Shown here in pieces: positions 53,187-62,023 of a stretch of DNA of 64,000 nt. The position numbers were made by a program, and so were the translations under genes. How positions within the stretch are numbered: position 1 is the stretch's first letter; each line of letters opens with the position of its first letter. The notes below the pieces were generated by a model, which saw nothing but the letters and a program-made list of their open reading frames with translations, searched no databases and was not told the DNA's origin. Source of the DNA: Paenibacillus arenilitoris (lineage in GTDB: Bacteria > Bacillota > Bacilli > Paenibacillales > Paenibacillaceae); assembly GCF_014705655.1 (NCBI RefSeq), contig NZ_JACXIY010000001.1:310001-374000 (forward strand). Direction: 5' to 3'.

Positions 53187-54620
53187 TTATTTCGCTCCGG
53201 TAAGCGTCGCGGTTCTTAAAATCCGGCGGTCTTCCGTCCAATTGTCGCGGTACCAGGTGCAGCTTTCGAACGTATCGCCGACCTGCTTCATTTTGCACTC
53301 GAGCAGCTCCCGGAAGCGCCCCAAAATATCGCCGTAACGGGAATCGTCCGCCAAATTATGCTGCTGAAGCGGATCCGCCGCATGATCGAAGAGCAGCTCC
53401 TTCCGATCGGAGCGGTAGACGGCGTACGTATACCGTTTGTCTCTCACGGCCCGCCATTCGTGCCCGTCGGCCCAATCCGCCGTTGCGCCGGTTCCCTGAA
53501 GGAAAGCCGCCTCCGGTTCCGGCCCGCCGCCCCCGAGCGCGAACGGGCTGAGATCCATCCCCTCGACTTCGCTCGGGACGGGCAGACCGAGCATGGTCAG
53601 CAGGGTTGGCATAATGTCGCAGGTGTTCAGGCAGACGTCGGTCTCCGCGCCGATCGGGGTCAGGCCGGGCTTGCGAACGAGGAAAGGAACGCGGATCGCT
53701 TCCTCGTAAAAAATGTTTTTCCCCTTTCGGCCGTGCGCGCCGAACAATTCCCCGTGGTCGGAGGTGAAGACGAAGATCGTATCGTCCTTAAGCCCCAGCT
53801 CGTCAACGGCCTCTATCAGCCGGCCGACGTTCCAGTCCAAATTGGCCGTCATCGCGTAATAGACGCGGAGCCATTCGGGGATTTGCTTGCGCTCTCTTGG
53901 CGACAGCTTGGCCCAGTTATCCGCGTAACGGTCGTTCTCGTCCTTGTAGTTGGAAGGGAGCGAGAAGTCGACGTCCTTGAATTTAGCCAAATATTCAGCG
54001 GGCACATTCTCCGGAACCCACGGGTCATGCGGCGTGCCGAAGGAGAGGAACAACGCGAACGGGCGGTCGTCGCCGGCCATGCGCTTCATTTGCTCGATAG
54101 CCAGGTTCGTCTGGCCGTCGGGCTCGTAGCCCTCCATCGGAATTTTGTCGGGACTGTCGGTATGATAGTACATATTGTAATATTCGTGGTGGAAATTGTA
54201 GGACGCCCAGTAGCCGTCGAAGCCGAGCCGATGCTCGCCCGGCGGCACGTAAGAGTTGCGTGGGTCGTAATGGTTGCCGAGCTCGTTCGCCCAAAGATGC
54301 CATTTGCCGATGTAAGCGGTGTCGTATCCGTGCTCGTGCAGCACATGCCCGAAGCCGCGATGGTTCGGGTTCATCGTAATTTCGTTGATGACCATGCCCG
54401 TACTCGTCGAATATTTGCCGGTAAAGAGCGAAGCCCGGTACGGCGCGCAAACGGGGTGCCCGGAAACGGCGTTCGAGAAGCTCATGCTCTCGGCGGCCAG
54501 CCGGTCGATGTTCGGGGTGATCGCTTTGCCGTCCCCGGTGTAGCCGCAAGCGGACAGCCGCAGCTGATCGGCAAAAACGTAAACCAGATTCGGGCGTGCG
54601 GCGCGTTGATCCTTTTCCAT
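53187..54620 (-). CDS. Sulfatase (type I, formylglycine-dependent)
   Basis: Arylsulfatase-family hydrolase, 477 residues, without signal peptide. Seen: N-terminal metal site in NLVYVFADQLR, the sulfatase signature C-x-P-x-R as CAPYR (C58 to R62) in HPVCAPYRASLFTGK, IGKWHL with catalytic lysine and histidine, and TSDHGELFGAHG for the second metal half. C58 must be converted to formylglycine; no maturase gene is in the window. It would desulfate carbohydrates, inside the cell unless exported by another route. ATG 54620 with CAGGAGG upstream. Divergent from an AraC regulator that is a paralog of the one facing the GH43 gene. Confidence 0.93.
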   Translation of the reverse strand: MEKDQRAARPNLVYVFADQLRLSACGYTGDGKAITPNIDRLAAESMSFSNAVSGHPVCAPYRASLFTGKYSTSTGMVINEITMNPNHRGFGHVLHEHGYDTAYIGKWHLWANELGNHYDPRNSYVPPGEHRLGFDGYWASYNFHHEYYNMYYHTDSPDKIPMEGYEPDGQTNLAIEQMKRMAGDDRPFALFLSFGTPHDPWVPENVPAEYLAKFKDVDFSLPSNYKDENDRYADNWAKLSPRERKQIPEWLRVYYAMTANLDWNVGRLIEAVDELGLKDDTIFVFTSDHGELFGAHGRKGKNIFYEEAIRVPFLVRKPGLTPIGAETDVCLNTCDIMPTLLTMLGLPVPSEVEGMDLSPFALGGGGPEPEAAFLQGTGATADWADGHEWRAVRDKRYTYAVYRSDRKELLFDHAADPLQQHNLADDSRYGDILGRFRELLECKMKQVGDTFESCTWYRDNWTEDRRILRTATLTGAK

Positions 54621-54744
54621 CCCATACAGCCTCCTGAATAACGGAATTTCCGATCGTTCGTTCGGATACCGTCTATTCTACGCCCGGACCGCTCCGCGTT
54701 TAATAGGAAATAGGGAAGAAAAGGTGCGGTTAACGGACATGTGG

Positions 54745-54750
54745 TACAAT
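54745..54750 (+). promoter_or_regulatory. Extended -10 promoter of the AraC regulator gene
   Basis: TGG-TACAAT (54742-54750) fits an extended -10 element. It overlaps an in-frame ATG at 54749, which argues that translation starts later, at 54788. On the minus strand TTAAAC, a 17-bp spacer and TAGAAT form a probable promoter for the sulfatase gene within the same intergenic region. Confidence 0.55.
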
Positions 54751-54787
54751 GGGGCAAAAGCTTAGCTGCAATCGCGAGGTGACGGTT

Positions 54788-55615
54788 TTGGACATGAAGC
54801 ATGGAGAAGTATATTCGATTCCTTCCGATCTCGACATCGGCGTCTCCGTCCCGCTGATCGGGATCAATTACTGCCACGCCAATTACCGGAACGTCCGCGG
54901 CCGCTCCGATATTACGGTTCTCGCTTACGTGCTGCGCGGACAAGGCAGAATCCGGGTCGATTCGGCCACGCATCTACCGCGGGAAGGGGACGTATTCATT
55001 TTGCGCAAGGGGAGCTACCATGAAGTGACGGCCATGCCCGATCAAGAGGGCTACTGGACTTATTTATGGTACAATCTCCACGGCAACAGCGACGAGCTGT
55101 TATCCGCCTACCAGCTGAAGGAGAAGGCGCACATTCCGAACGCGCCGCTGGAAGATATGTTCCGCAAAGGATTTCGCCTGGTGAAGCGGAACCGGCGGAC
55201 GAACGCGGAGCAGGCGCAGACCGGCATCCAGCTCGTATGCACGGAAATATTGATCGCGCTTACGCGGCTGCTGAAGGGGCGGAACTTGATGCTGTCCGAG
55301 CAAACGATGCGCGTCAAGCATTATTTGGACCATCTGGCCGGCCCGTTCGATTCGGAGCTGTTGAGCAGGCAGATGGCCATGTCCTACAAGCAGCTTAACC
55401 GGCTGTTCAAGAAGGAGACCGGCACGACGATCTACCATTACCTGCTGTCGCGAAAAATCGCCCAGGCGGAAATGATGCTGAAGGACACGAGCATGACCGT
55501 CAGCGAAATCGCCTTTCATCTCGGGTACGAGGACCCGCACTACTTCTCGAATCTGTTCAAGCTGAAGACGGGTACGAGCCCGACCGCCTTCAGGCAGCGG
55601 TCGGCTCAATCGTAG
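54788..55615 (+). CDS. AraC-family regulator with cupin domain (divergent from sulfatase)
   Basis: Transcription regulator, 275 residues. Seen: cupin sensor (about 10-105, with VLRGQGRIRVDSATHLPREGDVF and GSYHEV) and C-terminal AraC helix-turn-helix ending in GYEDPHYFSNLFKLKTGTSPTAFR. TTG 54788 is preferred because GAGGTGA lies 5 bases upstream; ATG 54794 is an alternative, and ATG 54749 lies in the promoter. It shares long stretches with the regulator at 19836-20681 (for example GINYC..NYRNVR and MSYKQLNRLFKKE..TTIYHYLLS), so the two are paralogs. It probably controls the divergent sulfatase gene. Confidence 0.9.
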   Translation: MDMKHGEVYSIPSDLDIGVSVPLIGINYCHANYRNVRGRSDITVLAYVLRGQGRIRVDSATHLPREGDVFILRKGSYHEVTAMPDQEGYWTYLWYNLHGNSDELLSAYQLKEKAHIPNAPLEDMFRKGFRLVKRNRRTNAEQAQTGIQLVCTEILIALTRLLKGRNLMLSEQTMRVKHYLDHLAGPFDSELLSRQMAMSYKQLNRLFKKETGTTIYHYLLSRKIAQAEMMLKDTSMTVSEIAFHLGYEDPHYFSNLFKLKTGTSPTAFRQRSAQS

Positions 55616-55666
55616 ATGCGTTCGCGGAAGCGGGCTCGCACGTATAAAGACGGCGGACGATAGTCG

Positions 55667-58612
55667 TTAATGGCTCCAATCCTGCCGCAGCGCGAACAGA
55701 TCCCGGAGCGCTTCCGTCGACAGCTCGGTGATCCAGCCCTCGGAGCCCGAGATCACGTTGTCGCTGAGCTGCTGCTTGCCGTCGATCATTTCGTCGATGC
55801 GCTCTTCGAGCGTGCCGAGCGCAATGAATTTGTGCACCTGCACGTCGCGCGTCTGACCCATCCGGTAGGCGCGGTCCGTCGCCTGGTTCTCGACGGCCGG
55901 ATTCCACCAGCGGTCGAAGTGGAACACATGGTTCGCGGCCGTCAGGTTGAGGCCGACGCCGCCCGCCTTGATCGACAGGATGAACGCGCCCGGCTCCTCG
56001 CCGGGCGGCAGCCCCGTCCGCTGGAACCGCTCGATCATGCGGTCTCGGGCCGATTTGGAGGTGCTGCCGTTCAAGTACAGAACCGGCTCTTGCAGCTCCC
56101 GCTCGAGCACCCGCTGCATCATAAGCCCCATGCCGACGTATTGCGTAAAAATGAGGCATTTATCCCCTTCGTCGCGCAGCTCCTTCACCATGGCGAGCAG
56201 CCGTTCCAGCTTGGACGAACGGGAGACGAGCCTATCCGTATCCAGATCGGCTTCGGAGGCGGCGGCAATCTCTTCGGCGGCTTCCTTCGCCGCGAGGATC
56301 GGATGGTCGCAAATCTGCTTAAGCCGCGTCAGGGCGGACAGGATCGCGCCTTTGCGCTCGATGCCTTCGAGCGATTGCATTCTCTCCATCAGCTGATTGA
56401 CCGTCTGATTGTAAAGCGCGCCTTGCTCGGCCGTGAGATGGATATACGTTTTCATCTCGTTCTTTTCCGGCAAATCCAGCCGAATATGAGGATCCTTTTT
56501 TTTGCGGCGAAGCATGAACGGCTTGACCAGCTTCTGCAAGTCGGCGGTCCTCTCCGCGTCGCGCTCCTTCTCGATGGCGTTGGCGAACCGGTTCGTAAAC
56601 GCGGTCAGGCTGCCCAAATAATTCGGGTTCATAAAGTCGTAGATCGACCACAGCTCCGACAGCCGGTTCTCGATCGGCGTGCCGGTGAGCGCGATCCGGT
56701 GCTTGGCCGGCAGACTGCGGACGGCGCCGGACTGTTTCGTTTGGGCGTTTTTAATGTTCTGCGCCTCGTCCAGGCTGACGGAAGCCCATTCGTGCCGCCC
56801 AAGCAGCTCTTGATCGAGAGCGGCGGTGGCGTAGGAGGTCAGGACGACATCCGTCTCGCCAAGCCCGGCGCGGAACGCGTCTCCGCCTAGCCGCCTAGCT
56901 CCGTAATGGAGCATAACCCGCAGCGAAGGCGCGAACCGGGCCAGCTCCTTCTGCCAATTGCCGAGCACCGAGGTCGGGCAAATGATGAGAGAGGCCGACC
57001 CCGCTGCGCGGCGGGCCGGCAGCTGCCGCACGTGCAGCAGGTAGGCGATCAGCTGCACCGTTTTGCCAAGGCCCATATCGTCGGCCAAGCAGGCGCCCAG
57101 TCCGATGCGCCTCATGAACGCCAGCCAAGCGTAGCCGTCCCTCTGATACGACCGAAGCTCGGCCCGGAGCCCGTCCGGCGCGGCAAGCTTCGGCCATTCC
57201 GTATGCCCGCCCAGCTGGCTGATGATCCGTTCCAGATGCTCGTTCAGCTCCACCTCCAGCCGGAGGCGTCCGTTATGGCCGCCTGCCCGGCTTGCCGGCT
57301 CTTCCTCCTCATCGTCCTTCCCGCTCCCGAGCAGATGAAGCTGAAGCACGTCTTGGAACGACAAGCCTTGCGAACGGTCGATGCCCGCCATCGCTTTGCG
57401 GATTTGGGCGAGCAGGGCGGGGTCGAGCACAACCCATTGCCCGCGAAAGCGGACGAGCCGTTCGCTGCCGGCGACGAGCCCGGCGAATTCCTCTTCCGTC
57501 AAGTCCGTCTCGCCGATGGACACGCGCCAATCGAAATCGACCAGCGAATCGAGGCCGAACAAGGAATCGCCCGTGCCGCTTCCGGCCCCGGAAGCGACTT
57601 TGGCCCGAAGACGGGGCTTCGCGCGGCTGGCCGTCTCCCACCAGGCCGGAAGCAGCACCTGCCACCCGGCTTCGAGCAGCCCGGCGCTGCCTTCCGTCAA
57701 GAACCGCCACGCCTCTTCGCCGGATAGCGGCGTGCTCAGCACGTCTTCACGATGGCCGGACATTCGCTCCCTTGGCAGGCAGGCGCGCAGCCGGCCCAGC
57801 CACCCCTCGGCACGGCCGTCCAACGACGGGGACCATGCCGCGGGCCACGCGCCGGATACGCCGCCGTCCGCGCCAAGGCGTACCGGCACGAGCGCCGCCG
57901 GATCCCGCTTGTCCTGCAGAACAAGCCGCAGACGCCAAGCGGTCGCTCCCTCCTCCGGCTCGAGCAGCTGGAGAACGGGACGGAACGGCGCCGTATCGGC
58001 TCTCCAGCCGGCGGCGACCAGCCACGCCTGCGCGTCCATGCCCGCCATCGCCGCCGGATTGCCGCTAAATAGAAGCGGATAGTCCCGCCTCAAATCGGCG
58101 GCCGCCGATTCCGTGCCGTAATGGCGGTGGAAGACGGCCGCGGAGAACGCCGCGCTCAATCCTTCCGCGAAGGCGGCATCCGCTTGCTTCAGGCTCGCCC
58201 GGGCTGACGCGTCCAAGGCCGATTCGTCCCATGTCCACCGCAGCTTGCCCTCTCGATGGGCGCGGTAGCTCGGCACGTAAGACCGCTCCTCGATGCAGGC
58301 GCCGAGCGCTCCGGCAAGCGGGAAGACGAGCCCGGCTTGCTCGCCCCACGTCCAGTGCACATGCTCCAGCAGCCGGTTTTCCGCAAAGAAGGGGATGACC
58401 AGCTCGGCGGGAAGCACGATAAGGTCGATGCCCTGCGCCTGCTCCAGCTCGAGCTCGGTCCCGTAGACGGAAGGCGCGTGCCAGGCGAACAGCCGCTGCT
58501 TGAGCGCCAATCCGTCCAGCGGTTCTCCGTCCCGGCCGAAGCCGTAGAGGAGAGCGTCGCCATGCGAGGTCAGGCTGATTTCGACCTTGATGGCATCCAT
58601 ATGCGCGTTCAT
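55667..58612 (-). CDS. SNF2-family helicase (DEAD/DEAH box)
   Basis: DNA-dependent ATPase of the SNF2 superfamily, 981 residues. Seen: N-terminal half with a bacterial SNF2-associated domain (SLFGLDSLVDFDWRVSIGETDLTEEEF), then motif I LADDMGLGKTVQ, Ia, motif II DEAQ in VSLDEAQNIKN, motif III ALTGTPIENRLSELWSI, and C-terminal motifs IV-VI (CLIFTQYVGMG, LSIKAGGVGLNLTAANHV, DRAYRMGQT). ATG 58612 overlaps the stop of the SWIM gene by ATGA; in-frame extensions upstream lie inside that gene. Such pairs are common in Bacillales and may act in DNA repair or chromosome remodelling; the precise role is not known. Confidence 0.92.
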   Translation of the reverse strand: MNAHMDAIKVEISLTSHGDALLYGFGRDGEPLDGLALKQRLFAWHAPSVYGTELELEQAQGIDLIVLPAELVIPFFAENRLLEHVHWTWGEQAGLVFPLAGALGACIEERSYVPSYRAHREGKLRWTWDESALDASARASLKQADAAFAEGLSAAFSAAVFHRHYGTESAAADLRRDYPLLFSGNPAAMAGMDAQAWLVAAGWRADTAPFRPVLQLLEPEEGATAWRLRLVLQDKRDPAALVPVRLGADGGVSGAWPAAWSPSLDGRAEGWLGRLRACLPRERMSGHREDVLSTPLSGEEAWRFLTEGSAGLLEAGWQVLLPAWWETASRAKPRLRAKVASGAGSGTGDSLFGLDSLVDFDWRVSIGETDLTEEEFAGLVAGSERLVRFRGQWVVLDPALLAQIRKAMAGIDRSQGLSFQDVLQLHLLGSGKDDEEEEPASRAGGHNGRLRLEVELNEHLERIISQLGGHTEWPKLAAPDGLRAELRSYQRDGYAWLAFMRRIGLGACLADDMGLGKTVQLIAYLLHVRQLPARRAAGSASLIICPTSVLGNWQKELARFAPSLRVMLHYGARRLGGDAFRAGLGETDVVLTSYATAALDQELLGRHEWASVSLDEAQNIKNAQTKQSGAVRSLPAKHRIALTGTPIENRLSELWSIYDFMNPNYLGSLTAFTNRFANAIEKERDAERTADLQKLVKPFMLRRKKKDPHIRLDLPEKNEMKTYIHLTAEQGALYNQTVNQLMERMQSLEGIERKGAILSALTRLKQICDHPILAAKEAAEEIAAASEADLDTDRLVSRSSKLERLLAMVKELRDEGDKCLIFTQYVGMGLMMQRVLERELQEPVLYLNGSTSKSARDRMIERFQRTGLPPGEEPGAFILSIKAGGVGLNLTAANHVFHFDRWWNPAVENQATDRAYRMGQTRDVQVHKFIALGTLEERIDEMIDGKQQLSDNVISGSEGWITELSTEALRDLFALRQDWSH

Positions 58613-60243
58613 TCGATCCATTCCCCCTTCCGCAGCTCCTCCTGCAAGGCCCGAAGCCGGCTGTGGCGCTTCGCGAACGAGGCCATGAACCGGTCCCATC
58701 CGAGCGTATCGTTCATGCCGGCGTAGAGCTTCTCCAACCGTCCAAGCAGCTTGGCGGCAGCGGCGTAGCCTTCTTTGTTTTTGAGCAAAATCGCCCGTTC
58801 GACGGCTTGGTGATAATAGGGCAGCAGAAGGCGCGGTTCCTGCTTCTCGATCGTGGCGAGCACGGCCGCGTCGTGTTCCAGCGGCTCGCTCCCCGTACTA
58901 AGCCGGTAGTCCATCCAATGCCGCCATTTGCCGTACGCAAGCAGCTTCTCGCCGTAAATTTCCGCCGCATGGGGCAGAAGGCCGGCAAGCGCGTCCCACA
59001 TGCCCGGCTCGGCCTCCGGCAGCTGCCGCACGGCGGCGTCCCAATAGCCCGAGTAGCGGCGAATCAGCTCCTTATTTCGGGCGTCCAGCAAGGGCGAGGC
59101 GGCGGTCAGCCATTCGCACAGCCGCTCCGGCTGCCCGAGCTCGAGCAGCCGCTCGAGCAAGGCAAGCAGATCCTCTTCGCGGATCGCGAAGCCGCTCGCA
59201 AGCTCTTCCATGCACGACAACGCCTCCCGGTCTTGCGCCAGCCGAAAGTGCAGCTTCGCGCGCGCGAGCAGCCACGGATAACGGGATAAGGCTGCCCCCA
59301 GCCGCTCGCTTGCCTCTTGCAGCCGATCCAATTCTTCGCGGTACAAATCTTGGCCGTTCGCATGAGGAACGAGCCAGTGCGTCCATAGCCGATCGTAGGC
59401 GCCCCAAAAATAGCTTCCGCTCTTCGGTTCGGCCAGCATCCGTTCCCGCACATACGCCAGCGTCTCCATCAGGAGCGGCCTGCACTCCGGTTCGTCTGCA
59501 AGCGGCAGCTCTTGCTGGAAAAAGCGGACGACCGCTTCCCCTACTTCCTCGGCCGCGCTGCGCGTGCTATAGCCGATAAACGTCCCCTGAGCTTGCGCGG
59601 TGAGCTGCGCGAGCAGGAAGAGATAGCTATGCAGCTCGTATAGCTGCTTCCTTGCGGGAGGAAGCGCCGGCTCCGGTCGCATGCCGGCAATGGCGGTTAG
59701 CGCGTCTTGGGCGTATTGGAGGTTGCGGGTGCGGTCCGACAAGGGAGACACGCAGAGCGCGAACAGCTCGTGCCATTCGGCCGCGCTCATCGCGCCCGCG
59801 CGAGCGGCCCGCATTTGCAGCTCGGATCGGGCGGGGCCGTGCTTGGCCGGCGGGGCGTCCGTGCGGATAGCGCGCTGAGGCGCGCGCTTCGGCGCAGGCT
59901 TCGCTTGCGACGCCTCTCCCGCATGGATTAGCGCCTGCGGGGACCGCTGCTGCACGCGGGCGTATTCAAGCAGGGCCGCCAGCATATGGGCGCAGCCCGC
60001 GGCAGAGCCGCATGAGCAGGAGCTCACCGCAAAAAAATCCAAATCGAATTGAACGCGATGCTCGCCGTCGTCCTCGACGACCGCTTCAAGCTGCCGCGGC
60101 GCCGGCATCGCGAGCCGGTCGACGCGCCTCTGCGTGTAGAGTTCGTTTCCTCGCGCGATCGCGGCCCGATCGAACTGCTCGGCTACGTCCGATACGAGCA
60201 TCGCCCATTGAACCTGATCGATTTTGTAAAACGGGTATTCCAT
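58609..60243 (-). CDS. SWIM zinc-finger protein
   Basis: Cytoplasmic protein, 544 residues. Seen: SWIM zinc finger CxC-x5-CxH (C76, C78, C84, H86) in SCSCGSAAGCAHML, and a long Leu/Ala/Arg/Glu-rich helical region (about 150-540) that looks like a repeat scaffold. SWIM domains bind DNA or protein partners. ATG 60243 has GGGAG upstream on the minus strand. The SNF2 helicase gene overlaps its 3' end, so the two products probably work together. A LexA-like box lies 20 bp upstream of the start. Confidence 0.9.
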   Translation of the reverse strand: MEYPFYKIDQVQWAMLVSDVAEQFDRAAIARGNELYTQRRVDRLAMPAPRQLEAVVEDDGEHRVQFDLDFFAVSSCSCGSAAGCAHMLAALLEYARVQQRSPQALIHAGEASQAKPAPKRAPQRAIRTDAPPAKHGPARSELQMRAARAGAMSAAEWHELFALCVSPLSDRTRNLQYAQDALTAIAGMRPEPALPPARKQLYELHSYLFLLAQLTAQAQGTFIGYSTRSAAEEVGEAVVRFFQQELPLADEPECRPLLMETLAYVRERMLAEPKSGSYFWGAYDRLWTHWLVPHANGQDLYREELDRLQEASERLGAALSRYPWLLARAKLHFRLAQDREALSCMEELASGFAIREEDLLALLERLLELGQPERLCEWLTAASPLLDARNKELIRRYSGYWDAAVRQLPEAEPGMWDALAGLLPHAAEIYGEKLLAYGKWRHWMDYRLSTGSEPLEHDAAVLATIEKQEPRLLLPYYHQAVERAILLKNKEGYAAAAKLLGRLEKLYAGMNDTLGWDRFMASFAKRHSRLRALQEELRKGEWIE

Positions 60244-60262
60244 CTCTATTAATCTCCCTATA

Positions 60263-60276
60263 CGGACATATGTTCT
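60263..60276. promoter_or_regulatory. Candidate LexA (SOS) box upstream of SWIM-SNF2 genes
   Basis: CGGACATATGTTCT matches the Bacillus LexA consensus CGAACRNRYGTTYC at all but two positions and is nearly palindromic (GGACATATGTTC). It lies 20-33 bp upstream of the SWIM start, in the promoter region. 60277-60510 shows no other clear signal. Confidence 0.5.
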
Positions 60277-60510
60277 ATCTTACTACTATAAAGCATATTT
60301 CCGCGACTTCCTAGCCGTTAATGGCGTTGCGAACGAAGAGATTGCGAGAATGCGGCCGCATGCTTTCGAAATAGGCGCGGAGGGAGCATCCCATGTCCGT
60401 AAAAAGCGAATTATCGAACGTTTTCTGCTCATATCGGATTTTTCATTCGGATTTTCATTCGATATACTTAGATAAGCCGATTGCAGAACATTAGCTGGAG
60501 GATGATTGAC

Positions 60511-60690
60511 TTGACTTATATGGATATGTTGGGACGACGGAGCATTATTTTGAAGCGCAGCATCAACCGATTGATCATGAAGAAGAACAGGCAGGGGCTC
60601 AGCGTGCAGGAGAGCAACTTCTATCAGAGCATGCTCCGAAAATGGCATCAGAACGAGCATGAGCTAAGCGTCGTCCGAAAGCAGCCGTAG
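60511..60690 (+). CDS. Small basic protein, unknown
   Basis: 59 residues, not recognized. Seen: a basic helix-rich sequence (GRRSIILKRSINRLIMKKNRQ) followed by a polar C-terminal helix. The start is TTG 60511, nine bases after GGAGG; this good ribosome binding site is the main support. It has no signal peptide or membrane segment. Its neighbours give no functional hint; it stands alone between the divergent SWIM gene and a promoter at 60718. Confidence 0.55.
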   Translation: MTYMDMLGRRSIILKRSINRLIMKKNRQGLSVQESNFYQSMLRKWHQNEHELSVVRKQP

Positions 60691-60717
60691 TCGGGGATTG
60701 TCCGTATCCGGATTCTA

Positions 60718-60746
60718 TTGTCAAAATATTGAAGTTTCGCTATAAT
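60718..60746 (+). promoter_or_regulatory. Sigma-A promoter upstream of the alpha/beta hydrolase remnant
   Basis: TTGTCA (60718-60723), 17-bp spacer, TATAAT (60741-60746): one of the best promoters in the window. A GC stem followed by T7 (about 60764-60798; GCGCG/CGCG then TTTTTTT) lies between it and the gene and could attenuate transcription. Confidence 0.8.
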
Positions 60747-60837
60747 CGTCAATAAACTAAAAGGAAAGCGCGGGACCGGACGGATCTTCGCGTTTTTTTA
60801 TTTTACGGATAGCATAAGGGGAAAGGGGAAGAGGCGG

Positions 60838-61317
60838 ATGCGCATCTCTCACGCCGAACATAACGGCATCGCGATTCACTATTACGATACGATTGACGAA
60901 TCCGATCCGGAACGGACGCCGCTCGTCATTTGTCCCGGGTTGTCCGAAACGGCGGAGGAATATTTCGATTTGGCGGAAGCCGCGCTGCCCGCCAGATGCA
61001 TTGCGCTTTCTTTTCGGGGGAGGGGAAGGAGCGCCACCGCGAACATCAGGCCGGTGGCCGTAACCGGCATTCAGAGAGATTCGGCGCGGATCGATCTGGA
61101 AAGCCCGCTGGCGATGCCGGTGTTCGTCGCGCGGGGCTTGCGGGAAGGATCGCTCGTTACGGACGACGATCTCGCGCGCTACAAGAGGATGTGCCGGGAC
61201 CTTGCGATCGCGGAGTATCCCCGTTCCGGCCACTCTTTAAAAGGCGCGGATAAGGAAATTTTTTACGGCGATATGATCCGGTTCTTAGAGCGGAATGATA
61301 GGAAGGGGAAGCCTTAA
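60838..61317 (+). pseudogene. Alpha/beta hydrolase with internal deletion
   Basis: 159 residues; complete alpha/beta hydrolases of this type have about 250. Seen: the N-terminal part of the fold (ERTPLVICPGLSETAEEY, ALSFRGRGRS) and the C-terminal part (catalytic-histidine region YPRSGHSLKGADKEIFY). The middle section with the nucleophile elbow G-x-S-x-G is missing: the sequence jumps in frame from GRGRS to a segment near the cap. The frame is intact, so a short protein could be made, but it cannot be a standard hydrolase. AGGGGAAGAGG precedes the ATG. Its last base pairs overlap the start of the small membrane-protein gene (TAATG). Confidence 0.75.
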
Positions 61318-61448
61318 TGGACGTTCTGATCGTAATCCTGCTTGTTATCGCCATCGCGCTGCTGCTTCGCATCAACGCCAAGCTGCCCGGGCGCGACCGG
61401 GCGAAGGAAGCGGTGGACCGGTATCTCGAAGAACGAAAGAAGGGGTAG
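61317..61448 (+). CDS. Small single-pass membrane protein (43 residues)
   Basis: Seen: MDVLIVILLVIAIALLLRI, one hydrophobic helix at residues 3-18, followed by a charged tail rich in Arg, Lys, Glu and Asp (ending in RYLEERKKG). The ATG overlaps the preceding stop codon (TAATG) and AAGGGG lies upstream, so it is translationally coupled to the truncated hydrolase. A terminator follows within 30 bp. Function is unknown. Confidence 0.7.
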   Translation: MDVLIVILLVIAIALLLRINAKLPGRDRAKEAVDRYLEERKKG

Positions 61449-61475
61449 CCGCGCCGACCGGGCGGCTGCGGAAAC

Positions 61476-61521
61476 AAACGGAATGCATCCGGGCAAGTAG
61501 CCGGATGCATTCCGTTTTTTG
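61476..61521 (+). terminator. Strong terminator after small membrane-protein gene
   Basis: AAACGGAATGCATCCGG pairs with CCGGATGCATTCCGTTT, a 17-bp perfect stem with loop GCAAGTAG, followed by further T. Confidence 0.95.
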
Positions 61522-61538
61522 TTTACAATTTTAATTTG

Positions 61539-61554
61539 TTACAGTAAACTGTGA
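61539..61554. promoter_or_regulatory. Operator candidate upstream of MerR gene
   Basis: TTACAGT-AA-ACTGTGA, an inverted repeat with one mismatch, overlapping a possible promoter (TTTACA 61522, 17 bp, TAAACT 61545). This is a likely autoregulatory site of the MerR-family regulator. Confidence 0.5.
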
Positions 61555-61606
61555 CTATAACATTTAAGTGTTACGGTGGCGATCAGGTTTAAAAGGAGGA
61601 CTTCGG

Positions 61607-62017
61607 ATGAACCATTACACGGCGAAGCAAGTGGCGGAGCTTTTGCAGAAGGACGATCCGCAAATGAATTTACGAACCGTCAGGTACTATACGCAGATCG
61701 GCGTTATTCCTCCGCTTGAGCTCGCCGGCAACAAGCGGGTGTACACGGACCATCATGTCGCCTGCTTCCGCGCAATCCTTGCCCTGTCCAAAAGCGGCGA
61801 GACGCTGGCAAGCATTCAGCGCAAGCTGCAGGGGCTTTCCATGGAGGAGGTCAGAAGGATCGGGGAGACGCTGCCGCTGCTTCAGGCCGAACAGATTTTG
61901 AGCCATGAAACATACGTGATCAGCGAGGACGTCGTGCTTTCGATCAGCGCCCGGACGGCGCCGAAGCTGAAATCGGACATTATCCGAGCCGTTACGCGGC
62001 TCGTACAAGGAGAGTGA
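61607..62017 (+). CDS. MerR-family transcriptional regulator
   Basis: Small DNA-binding regulator, 136 residues. Seen: N-terminal MerR helix-turn-helix (YTAKQVAELL ... MNLRTVRYYTQIGVIPPLE) and a short helical region. The C-terminal part has no cysteines for metal binding, so it is not of the metal-sensing type. ATG 61607 with AAGGAGG upstream; an ATG at 61568 would add 13 residues but lacks such a site. The following gene starts 6 bp after its stop codon, so both form an operon. Confidence 0.88.
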   Translation: MNHYTAKQVAELLQKDDPQMNLRTVRYYTQIGVIPPLELAGNKRVYTDHHVACFRAILALSKSGETLASIQRKLQGLSMEEVRRIGETLPLLQAEQILSHETYVISEDVVLSISARTAPKLKSDIIRAVTRLVQGE

Positions 62018-62023
62018 AGCGTC

